Below, piece after piece: positions 25,431-35,623 of a DNA stretch of 64,000 nt; the stretch's first letter is position 1, and each line of letters begins with the position of its first letter. Location of the stretch: NCBI GenBank assembly GCA_025765595.1, contig JAIVFH010000087.1, positions 62,001-126,000 on the forward strand. Reading direction: 5' to 3'. The position numbers were made by a program, and so were the translations under genes. The notes below the pieces were generated by a model. It was not told where the DNA came from. It saw only the letters and a program-made list of their open reading frames with translations, and searched no databases. The stretch is from Obelidium mucronatum. Lineage: Eukaryota > Chytridiomycota > Chytridiomycetes > Chytridiales > Chytriomycetaceae.

Positions 25431-25509
25431 ATTTTTTTGTTTTTACTATAAAATACCGGAGACAAGAATAATAATAATAAAACTTGCGCGCTAATAATCT
25501 CATGAATAT

Positions 25510-28500
25510 CTATTGATCTTTTTTGCTTTCCATCCTATTTACCTGGGGCGAAAACGCCACAACTAAACAACCAACACCAAATACAACAACCAAACAATTC
25601 CCCAGCATCCACGTTCTATCCGCCCCTTCACATACGCTTATGATAATAGTCATACCAGTTGCTATGACTGTAACCAGGTAACGCGCAGGTACTACGTTCC
25701 TCACAGCTGAATCACCGCCACTCTTGTTTTCTTTACAATTCGTCAACAACAGAATCACCCACGCAACCGCCAACACTGCCGAAAAAACATCAAACCCCCA
25801 AACTTCAAGCGGCGAGGAAACCGAAACGTCTCGAGTCCAGTGTACAAGAACGTCCTTGACCCACACAATCATTCTTGGTGCTGACAACAAAACACCCAAT
25901 AATTGAGCCAGCAATGTTGAATGAATCAAAGCGAGTAATACTGGCTTTTGGGTCGACGAAAGAGACTTGATCACAGCATGGGTGGACAAGGTTACAAGAA
26001 ACAGCGTTGTTGAAGTCGTGGACGTTGATCCCAACACGCCTAATGGGGCGGTACTCAGCACTGATAAAACAGCAAAACCAAGTGGCTTCGTTAACCTATT
26101 TAAAAAAAAAAGGAAATTATGATGAACTCGGGGTTTTTTTTTTTTAAAAACACGAAAAGTAAAATCAATTCCTGTTTACCAGTGACGAATTTGTGTTGGC
26201 AAAACACGCACAAGGGCACCCCAAATCAACTCCAGACCAATTAAAACATAGTTTACGAGGAAAACTAAAACGTATGCAATGGGATACATCACGAGCGAGG
26301 ATATTGCTAGGCTCGTCAAAGACTCATCCGTCCAAAAAATGACAACAATTAACCGTAGTAAAACCCCAACAGAGCCCCAAGCAAAAACTCTGGGAAGAAT
26401 TACAGCAGATGAGGATCCTAATGATGCCGAATTTTAAATGAAGAATGTGATGATATAAAAAAAATATAATTAAGACTCACCATCTCGAACCAAAACACTG
26501 TACAGCAAAACAGAAAGACAAAGCGCACCACAAAATACAATCAACAAATTCACATTCCTTCTTGCAATAGTACCCAATGAGGAAACCAAATTCAACCCCA
26601 CCTTTATCTCATATCCAAATTCGCCATCTTGCTCCCTACCAGCTCCACCACAGGCACCCAGATCGACAGGATCCGCAAACAACCGCATCTCCAGCCCCAC
26701 TGTCGAATCTTTATGGAATGTGATGGGGATAGATTCACGAGGCCATGGGAATAAGAGTTTGGATTCAGATGTCCCTGTGACATTGAGGAACAAAACAGGT
26801 TGTGACTGTGGTGTAGCCAAACGGGTTCGTCCATCATTCATTGAGCAAACGGGTTTGATTTCAAGGTTGTAAGAGAATATTGACTCGGTAATCTTTCGAA
26901 AAAGAACGATATTCGAAATTGAACGGATTGGCACAAAGATTGTTTGTCCATCTGTGAATATATATATATTTTTTTTGGTAAGAACCAGAAAAAGAAAATA
27001 GACAAAAAGCAAAAATAAATAAATTTTTTGATTACCAATCCATGAGTCTTTAACTTCCACCAGAGCATGGTTCGATTCTTCCACACCAAAAACACCCTTC
27101 TTGTCAGAATACTGGGACACGCTCACCACTATGGAGTCAAAACCTTCCAATTCAGTACGATTGATTACAAGAACTTGAATAGTTTCGTCGACAGATTCGT
27201 CGTTTTTGCTGGGTGTTGACTTTGGGAGTTGATCCAACAAGTGACTGATTGAGACACATTGATTGAAAGTGGTGGCGTCTGGGTTATTTGAGGGACATGC
27301 ATACATTTCAAACGTGGTGGCAAACGCATAGACATTCAGGACAGACTGGATGTAATTGTTGGATAGGGGAAAGACATGATAGGTTGATGGGAGAAACTCA
27401 TTGGCAGTTAAAACTAGACGGGATGACTTTACAAGCTTAAATTGCGCGCTATTTGTTGGTGTCTGTGCATTTCCTGAATGATTCCAAATTCTTTTTTAGG
27501 ATAATGAATAAAAAAAAATAAAAAAAATAAAAAAAATAAAAAAAATAAAAAAAATAAAAAAAATAAAAAAAAAACCGTAATCACCTTCGTTCAAAATCCG
27601 CGACTTCTTTCCAAAATCGTACTCCAGCAGATTTCTCCATCCTTTTACTCTTTCTCGTAATTCAATGGGTTTTGTTGGGTTCCTCGAATCTATCATACCA
27701 TACAACCCCCTCACCAGAGAATGAGTCAACTGGTTGCACCATAAAATACACCGATGATCTGCTGAAACCCATACGTCTTTCACGGCTGTTGAATAGATTG
27801 TGAAACCATGGTCAGGCGGCACGATTTGCCCAAGTTCACAAAATTTCGATTGAATCATGGCATCTCGTTCTCCACCAGCAATAGAAACGACCATCAAAGA
27901 GTCGAAATCTTTGTTTTGCGACTTTTTTAAGGGGTTCGATGGATTGAGTTGGTGTTTCCAATTTTGGTTGAGTGTGTTGTATAACGAAACCATTGATTTT
28001 TCAATGGCAACAGGTGGGTATGAATGCGGCGTTGCGAGTGTAATGATGGAGTTGACGGATCCATTCACATAGTTTGGAAGAGTAAAAAGAGACTTTGCCA
28101 CGATTCCACCCATGGAATGTGCAACGAGAATGACACTGGTTGGTTTGTAATATGAGTTCCCAGAATACGAATCGAGGATAGTTCTAATGGCGTCATTGAC
28201 GAAAAGAGCCTGTTCGTGAATCAAGGCAGAGTCAAAAGCAGCCAATTCATCAATTGAATCGACTTTTGTTTGTTTGGGAATTAAAAGTCAATGATTGCAT
28301 TCGTTCCAATCGACAGAAGAAAAAAAACCATGCCAAGAAACCTGTAAAAACACGAAGGCCAAACTGATCGGTTGCATAAGCATTTCCAAGCGTTCCCATA
28401 GATCGCGCCTGTTTGTAAGCCCCTGCGTTTCCAGGAATAAACAGCACTGGGACTTCAACCTTTGTTTAGTGTTACTGGAACAGACCAAAACACTACAACC

Positions 28501-28749
28501 AAGACCAAGACCAAGGCCATAAAAAAAGCAAATACCAACCTGAGAGCTCTTGCGGCCATATCCTTCCTGATAAACAAACAACGAATATTTTGACAGTCGA
28601 GAGACAACGGGCACTTGTTCGTAGCCAGGATACATGTACGTCATGCGGCATCCATTGTGGCTGCTAGTTCCAACGATATCCCGCACAGCCGCATAGAGTA
28701 CAAGCAGAAGCAGGGGAATAAAAGCGACAAAGAAGACAAGCGACTTCAT
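25510..28749 (-). CDS. BST1: GPI inositol-deacylase (Bst1/PGAP1 family)
   Basis: This multi-exon minus-strand gene starts at 28749 with MKSLVFFVAFIPLLLLVLYAAV, a membrane anchor near the N-terminus. CRMTYMYPGYEQV and LFIPGNAGAYKQARS follow, both signatures of this family. The serine hydrolase core has VILVAHSMGGIVAKS with the nucleophile serine in SMGG, and ITLATPHSYPP. The acidic and histidine residues of the triad are probable in ADHRCILWCNQLTH. A lumenal region and a C-terminal set of membrane spans reach the stop at 25510 (MESKKDQ). The enzyme removes the acyl chain from GPI inositol in the ER, which allows ER exit and quality control of GPI proteins. An intron (about 27496-27590) is made of AAATAAAA repeats. 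Exon borders in the lumenal part are approximate. Confidence 0.9.
27508..27572. repeat. (AAATAAAA)n tandem repeat in an intron
   Basis: About eight units of an 8-base repeat (aaaaaata pattern) fill most of an intron of the GPI inositol-deacylase gene. Confidence 0.85.
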
Positions 28750-28799
28750 TTGTATGAACTCAAAATACTAGTAAATAATAAATCAAAAAAAAGAAACCA
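28750..28799. promoter_or_regulatory. 50-bp bidirectional promoter
   Basis: The start codons of GPI inositol-deacylase (minus, 28749) and the zinc-ribbon protein (plus, 28800) are only 50 bp apart. The interval is A/T-rich (actagtaaataataaat) and must carry both 5' leaders, unless the transcripts overlap or one start lies further inside. Confidence 0.6.
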
Positions 28800-29779
28800 A
28801 TGACCAAGACACGCAGAGACCTTGGCGTTGAACGCATGGGAACGTACATGCTGAGCGGATGGGTGAGTCAGCCGATGGACATGCAGCCGAGTCTAACCCG
28901 AACGAGGTGCTCACGGATGCGGCGTGCGCGACGCCCGGCTGCAACGTGCCGACGTTCCGCTCGCGCGACTCGAAGAAAGTCAACGTGTGCTGCCTGTGCC
29001 ACGACGCCAGCGACCCGGTGCCCGTGGCGCCCGACTTCGGCGGCGCCGCGCCCGAGTTCGCCGACTCCGGCGACGCCGCAAAGTTTGGCGCCGCCGAGAG
29101 TTGCGAAGACCGGCCGCCGCCCGCTGCGCCCGGCGCGTCCGAGTCCGACCGCGTGTCGGCAATGCTGGGCGAGAAGCTGCTGGCGGGCTGGACGATGGTT
29201 TCGTTTCTTTCCGTTCTGCGTTTCTTCCACCCTGCCAAGCAAAACTAAAACTAAAACTGTAAAACAAAAGCTGTCCTCCACCTGCTCAAAATGCCACATT
29301 ACTCCGTTGATGGAAAAGGGCGGTCTGGCAATCTGCGTAAAGTGCGGATCGGACTCACAAGTAAATGTGGTTCAGCCAAGCAAGGTTGCGCGCGTTACAA
29401 TCAACGAAGCGAAAAAAGATAAAGAAGTGGAAGAAGAAAAAGAAGAAGAAGATGAAGAGTTCTGGAATGAGGTATTGGTGATGTGTGGAGATGCCTCTTC
29501 GGTGTGTCGTGTCGTGTTAACAACTGTACTCCATAGTTGTTGGAATCTGCACCGCCTTCAAAGTACACGGTTCATCCACCACCTCCAGTCGCTCAAAGCA
29601 AGCGTGAACCACCGCATTCATACTCGGAATCAAAAAATGTTCTTGCATCCTTGGAAGGACGTCTGCAATCCTTGACAGCGTCGTTAAACAATGTCGGAAC
29701 AAACTACACCGAGTGCAAATCGATTTGCGAAGCCATCAAAGCTTGTGCAGAAGCGATTGAGTCCTGCCGTCGAATTTGA
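28800..29779 (+). CDS. Double zinc-ribbon protein of the SSSCA1/ZNRD2 (Auto_anti-p27) family
   Basis: Four exons (28800-28862, 28907-29197, 29271-29471, 29537-29779) join in frame to 265 residues. Two copies of the family unit are seen. The first is MGTYMLSGWVLTDAAC with CATPGCNVPTF and CCLC. The second is LGEKLLAGWTMLSSTC with CSKCHITPLM and CVKC. Each has an amphipathic GW motif and four cysteines for zinc. A charged Lys/Glu stretch and a C-terminal helical region (TYTEC-like, SICEAIKACAEAIESC) follow. The human relative is associated with centromere and Wnt/tankyrase biology, but function here is not established. Exon 2 is strongly GC-rich. The intron after the first GW motif has a good GTGAGT donor. 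Confidence 0.85.
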
Positions 29780-29903
29780 AAAAAGTAAAAACCAATAAAG
29801 CTATGTTATGAAAAAAAAACAAAAAAAACTGATTCATGTCTAGAACTAAAAAGAGAAGAAGCGATTTTTGGAAAGAAAGAAAAGCAAAAGGGGTTCTCGT
29901 CAA
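29780..29903. other. Convergent 3' region
   Basis: 124 bp between the zinc-ribbon stop and the SCAMP stop. An aataaa signal at 29796-29801 follows the zinc-ribbon gene. No gene is seen. Confidence 0.5.
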
Positions 29904-31238
29904 TCAAACTTGAGAAGCAACTGTTGTTTTAACTGCAGTCTTGATAACTTCTCGGCCAAAGTTTGATTGCGCAACTCCAGTGATAGCCTGTTGCTTGGCT
30001 TCCTCGGCATTCATTCCACGAGATTGGTAGTATGAACGAACAGCCTTGACTTGCCAAAGTCCATAAACGACATTCCAGATGAATCCCGCACTACACAATG
30101 CACACATTACTCCAACGCCAACATTGGAACCAATCTGGCTGATGCAATAGATGATTCCTGCGCCTCCCCATCCGGGAATACCGGCCGCCAGCATTCCAGA
30201 CAATCCGATATGGCAAAAGTAGTTGAATTGAAACAGAAAGAACTGAACAGATCTCTGTCTCTTGACACCATCTGTTCCGAAAATGGGGGGAAAAAAAAAG
30301 TGTTATATGAATATTCGCAAAAGGCAAATGCGTTTTTCACATACTGTACAATGGCTGATACCAAAACACGAAACTGACGGGTGTGATGGCAACAAACATG
30401 ATCAAGGCGGCCCCAAAGTTTCCACCGGCACTTTCCGCCTTGCTTGTCAACAGAATGAACGATGTGATTGCGTTCAAAAGGTATATAAACACACTGACTG
30501 TTATGCCATTTTTTTTTTTTGGGTGAGTAAAAAAAAAAAAAATGGAAAGGAATGGAAACCAACGTACATATCCATGCATAATACAACCTCTTGACCAGCC
30601 ATTTTCCTTCTTCTGGAATATCCTTTTCGATATCATGATACACAAGCGGCTTGCACGGTGGGAAATTGGGAGGATTGTATCCTTCCATCATCGCCTCCTT
30701 CTTCTCTACCTGTTATCAAACATAAAAAAAAAAGAAAACCAAATTAAAAAAAAAAATTGAATTAAATTTTAAAAAGAATTACATTAAATAATAATAATAA
30801 ATAATAAAAAAAAAATAAAAACTATAAACCTGCTCCTCGCGTTTATTCAACATGGCTTCTCTTCTATTCAACTCAGCCTCACGCTCAGCCAGCGACTTTT
30901 GTCCATTCGTCGGAGCGCCCGCTCCGTAACCTCCATAGGATTGTGCCGGCGGCGCACCATAAGTTTGGGCTGGCGTATAATTCGAAACGGGAGGTTCGTC
31001 GGCTCGGGAATACCCCGAGTTGTGTGAAGGAGGCGCCCAACGCGATCCAGTGTTTTGCTATAATTAAGTTTCAAAATTTCGTGGAATCACAACGAAAAGC
31101 TGAGAGGGAAAAAGACGTTCCAGACATGCGATCAAATACTTGAAACAAAGAAGAAGAAAAAAATAGCTCGGGATAAAAATATCTTACGTCGGCGAATGGA
31201 TTACTTTCTTCGCTGTCGATAGTGAATGGATTGCTCAT
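29904..31238 (-). CDS. Secretory carrier membrane protein (SCAMP)
   Basis: The gene has at least five minus-strand exons, including 31238-31188, 31057-30830 and 30709-30568. The N-terminus carries two NPF motifs (MSNPFTIDSEESNPFAD), which bind EH-domain endocytic proteins. A Pro/Gly/Tyr-rich stretch, a coiled coil with LAEREAELNRREAMLNKREE, and the SCAMP core (NPPNFPPCKPLVYHDIEKDIPEE) come next. Four membrane spans follow: LYYAWIFSVFIYLLN, FGAALIMFVAITPVSFVFWY, GWGGAGIIYCISQIG and VGVMCALCSAGFIW. SCAMPs cycle between Golgi, endosomes and plasma membrane. Family members occur in animals, plants and early-diverging fungi but generally not in Dikarya, which bears on the source organism. Confidence 0.92.
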
Positions 31239-31553
31239 ATCTTTTTTTTTTTTGAAAGAATAATGTGATTTCCACCAAAAAAAAAATATGTAGATACAAA
31301 TAAATAATAATAATACAATATTATAATGATAATAAGATTTAATGCAACACACAAGCGATTTTATTTACTTTCTTCCGATAAGTATCTCTCTTTTTTTTTT
31401 TGTCAAGTAAGTCTTCAATCCAACACAGCAACAGTTCTCGCTTTTGACTTGATGAATAAATCTGGGTCTGAGTTTGCAAGAACTCTTTGCGCATCCACTT
31501 TGGGGGGAAAAAAAAGTTTCATTAAAAAAAAGGCATGACAGTTTCAAGAATAC
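31239..31553. other. Intergenic between two minus-strand genes
   Basis: About 315 bp between the SCAMP start and the stop of the next upstream gene. It is A/T-rich and should hold the SCAMP promoter. No gene is seen. Confidence 0.5.
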
Positions 31554-34030
31554 TCAACGCATTGTTCTCAATCCAGATTTAAAGTCCTTCAAACAGAGTG
31601 CCCCAATAATTATCGTGACTATTCCTAAAGCCACTTGAATAAATGCTACGGGGGGGGGGGGGGGGGGGGGGGGGGTTGTTTCATTAATACTTCGATAACA
31701 TTGACAAATTTCCTCTATTTTTTTTTGGGTTTACCAAAGAGCAGCATAATATCCCTCGTATGTGAATACATTGAATCCGCGTACATCAAATAGATAACAT
31801 AAAGCACCGCGCCGATATCAACCGCCATCATGGCAAAAAAGAGCGCCATCGCTCCAACATGAGATTGCCTAATCGCAAACCACCCCGTATACAAATACAC
31901 ACACGCAGAACATACAGCAATAGTCGTTGACGGTATCATTGTGTATGAAAAGTGTGTCAGGTTTTGAGCCGAGGGAACCAATTCCTGGGGAAGCAAGTAA
32001 CTCGGTTGGGGATTGGACGTCCAATGCCATTGTGTTGAGAGTGCAGTAATTTGATCTCGTTCAGCCTTTTCAGCGTATATTGATGCAGCAATGAACATGG
32101 TTATTATGGACCCCGAGAAGAAAACGTTCAGCTTTTGAATTTTTTTTTGTGAGTTTTTAGAGTTTTTTAAAAAGGGAGAAACGAAAGAAGACGGAAACAA
32201 AAAAACCAGAGAGAGAGAGAGGGGAAATAAATCATAGTTGCTACCTTCAGAAGTATAATAAAGCAGTGATATCTCAGAATCATTTCTATGACAAAATTTC
32301 GTCAGCTATTTTCCCACAATGACATGTTTTACTCACGTTGTCTCCGAACACTTGCACCTTGCAATTCAAATATTTTCCACTTGAAAACTATTCAAAAAAT
32401 CAAAGTTTTAAACAGCCGCTCTCGCGTTTAAAAAAAAAAAAAAAAAAGTTACCTTGAATAGTATTATACCCAAGCCCAGCCAACAACAACAACCCAACAC
32501 CACAAATCGCCGACAACGCAATCTCACTCGCCTCTATCCCATCGATCCAAGATAAATTGCTCTCCAACGCGCTCACAACACCACCGTCCGGCAGAACCCA
32601 CGGACACTTCCCCGTCAAGTCAAAATAAACAGTTCCATCCCTTGTCGCTAGAAACAAGTCTGATATTGTTGTTGTCGTGTTTCCGGTGGGGAAGGTTGAT
32701 GTTGGTGGGTTCAAGGACGTGTATATCACAGGGAGTGAATCTGAGGCCGCCGCCGCCGCCGCCGCCGCTTTGTACACTTTTACAAAGGAGGAAGCGCATT
32801 CCAAGATTACGGAAACGCGATTGCGTTGTACAAATGTGTAGGAAAAGATTCCGAGATTGAAGACGAGCCAGCACATTATTTGGAGGGAGTTCTTGTTCCA
32901 TGCCTATGTGAGTGAGTTAGTGAGTGTGAGTGAGTGAGTGAGTACGGTGGAATAATAAAAAAATGTCAGTTCTTTTTCTAACCGCATCCACTAGCCCAAA
33001 TGTCAAGAAAAACTGAGAGAAAATAAATAAAGACATATATACCTAAAATTAAATAAAATTAATGAGTGGTTACATGAAAAAAAAAAAGAAAAACAATTAA
33101 AAAAACAGCCCCAAAAAAAAAAAAGAAAAGAAAAAAAAAAAAAAAAACCCAGAGAACTCACAAGAACAAACTTTACACCACCATCCAAATCCCCCCAACA
33201 AAGATTCGTAAACTTCCAAACCTTCCAAAGCAAATAACTCTCAATCGAGCCCAACAACAGTGCTTGGAAAAACCCCATGATGATATACAAGAGACCCCAT
33301 TCGACTTTCCCGTGCTTTAGTTTCTGGAGGATTGTTTCCTTGTTGCTTCGTGAATCGTGGTGGATCAAAATGTTTGTGGCAACGAGTTTGAATGTTTTGC
33401 GTAGGTATTTGTGGGTTTGGGTGGCGGCTTTTTTGGTCGGGGATGTGATTGAGTGGGTGTACCAGATGGACATTTTTTTTCGACTGCTGGTGGTGGTGGT
33501 GGTGGTGGTGGTGGTGGTGGTTGAGGTAGGTGAGGTTTCTCCTCCAGCAGAGGCATCGCCGGGGCTTTCACTTGTATTTGATTCGGATCGGGTTTGGTTG
33601 CTTTTTATCGTAGTGTTGACTCGGAGTCCCTTTGTACTCGATGACGGTGTACTTCCAGCTGTTGTTGGCTGTTGTAGCTGCTGCTGTTCGTCATCACCAA
33701 GAGCCTCAGGGAAGACGCGTTTCTTGCTATTGTTGCGAAACCCGAGGATAGATAGCAGCGTGCTTTTTCGCTTGATGGAGTTGGCGTCTCCTTTAAATGT
33801 ATCTTCTCGTTCCAAGTCTGTGGTCGTGGTTGCTGTCCTGAGCATTTCTTCTTGCTCCTTTTTGTTTTCTTCGTTATCATCGTCATCTGCACCTCCTCTT
33901 CCTCCTCCTCCACCACCACCTTCTTCTTCGAACTCTAGGTCAGATGCGTTGTTGCTGTTGTTTGTGACGAAAAGTCTGTATATTGGTTGGACATCTAAAA
34001 ATGGTTCTGAGATTTTTCGGCGGGGAAGAA

Positions 34031-34068
<38 letters not shown>

Positions 34069-35357
34069 GGCTGTTGTTGTTGTTGAGGTATAAATTGCAA
34101 TGATTGCTGTTGACGATGCTGCCTCTTTTCGGTATCTGAACGCAACAATTGCGAGTAATCAACATTTTCGTCTTCAAATAAAGATGTCATTCTTTTGAAT
34201 TGGGCTGCAATCTGTCGCGTGTTGGTGGTGGTTGTGGTGGTATTGGTGCTGGTAGTCGGGCTGAGCGACGAACCATAGGGAAACTCGGCAGGTGTAGATA
34301 AAAAGGCAGGCCGCAATGAAGTTGTGCTTGAACTAGAAGAAGACTGCTTTGATAGTTTGGAGGATTCTCGTTGAAGCGATGGTCGTTGTTGGTGTATCAT
34401 TAGACTGGTGGGGGTTATTGTTGAAAGCGTTGTTGTTGCTGCTGCTGGGCTTATGGGATTCGGAGTTCCAAAGAGCGGTTGCTGTTGTTGTTGTTGATGC
34501 TGTTGTTGAATTGAGGAGGAGTCTTGTTCAGTTGGTTTGATAACGGTACTAGTGGTGATGTTTACAAATGCTTGTTCTGCACTGGCCATCATACTGCTTG
34601 CAAATACTTGACTCTTTGATATGAATTTTGACGCAAGAAGGCCAGGTTTTGTGGCCAATGTATTGGTAGGTGACAGTTTCGGAGAATCTGACCAGGACGC
34701 GCCGGTTTCATTTATACATCCAGTATTCCCCGGCGACGATGATGATGATGATAATGCGGAAGAGTACACTTGAGATTTTGCGGTAAATGTTGCTTTAAGA
34801 AGAGACTGCGATCGTTGCTTTGTTGGAGTATCTGGAACAGAAACAGTCAAAAGACCAAGACTGGCCATTCGAACTCTTTTCGGCGGTTGCTGTTGCTGAT
34901 GCTGCTGGTTCTGCACCATGGAATTCTGATCTGATAACGCGTCCAACTCCTCAAAATACTGATGCACATCTTGTATCGTGCATCTTGCATAGACTGGTTG
35001 ATCAACTGTCACGACTCGCAGAGGAACGCGTGTCTTTTGTCCAAGATAATGGGGAAGCTGATTATTCAGAGAGTGATGATGTGAAGAACGGGTTTGTGTT
35101 TGTGGTTGTGTTTGTGGAGAAAGAGGCGGAGGAAGGGGAGGCGGCGGAGGAGGACTGACAGTACTAGCAGCAGGTTGACAGCTTTCTACAAGATTTGGTT
35201 GCGATGCCGGAGAATAAGACTGATGCAATGAGGATTTTTTGGGCAGAAAGGGCGACTGCGGAGTTTGAGTGTACGTGGGTAGTTTTGAGATGCTGGCAAA
35301 CGACGAGGTTGAATCTGGTCGTGATTCTGAAGCCACAAGAAAGTTGCCCGCAATCAT
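31554..35357 (-). CDS. Multi-span membrane protein with Q/S/T-rich N-terminal region, unrecognised
   Basis: The start chosen is ATG at 35357 (MIAGNFLVASESRPDS). An in-frame extension to 35528 exists but overlaps the likely promoter of the divergent helicase. The first 650 or so residues are low-complexity, with poly-Gln tracts (34035-34065 and others), Ser, Thr, Gly and Asp/Glu runs, and few folded segments. Then come KLKHGKVEWGLLYIIMGFFQ and roughly seven more hydrophobic spans: MCWLVFNLGIFSYTF, IALSAICGVGLLLLAGLG, IITMFIAASIYAE, TTIAVCSACVYLY, ALFFAMMAVDIGAVLYVIYL and FIQVALGIVTIIIGALCL. The protein ends FKSGLRTMR. No family is recognised. The long disordered cytosolic tail and the small-loop bundle suggest a regulated membrane protein. 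Confidence 0.7.
31650..31675. repeat. Poly-G run (about 26 G) in the last intron of the membrane-protein gene
   Basis: An uninterrupted run of about 26 G on the plus strand (C in the coding sense) lies in the last intron, very close to the 3' splice site. It is a potential quadruplex and a likely spot for assembly error. Confidence 0.85.
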
Positions 35358-35623
35358 ATCGCTTTCTTTTTGAGGATGATGATGCGACTGATCTGATCTG
35401 GAGGCGTGTGCCAAGATAAAAAAAAAGGGTGGGGGGGAAAAGGGCTGAGGATCCCTTGTGTCAATCACCAGACAATTCTTTAACGCAACGCCGCCCGATT
35501 GCTCAACACACCAATCATCATGGGTCACTAATCATTTCTCTTATGTTGTTTTTAAGCATTTCTTTGGTATCTCTCTTTGCACCTCTTTCATTTCTTTCTT
35601 TCTTTCTTTTTTTTCTACATGAG

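Noticed and set aside
33277..34086. 269-codon plus-strand ORF rich in Val, Ser, Leu and Cys
   Set aside because: It is the complement of the Q- and T-repeat region of the minus-strand membrane protein.
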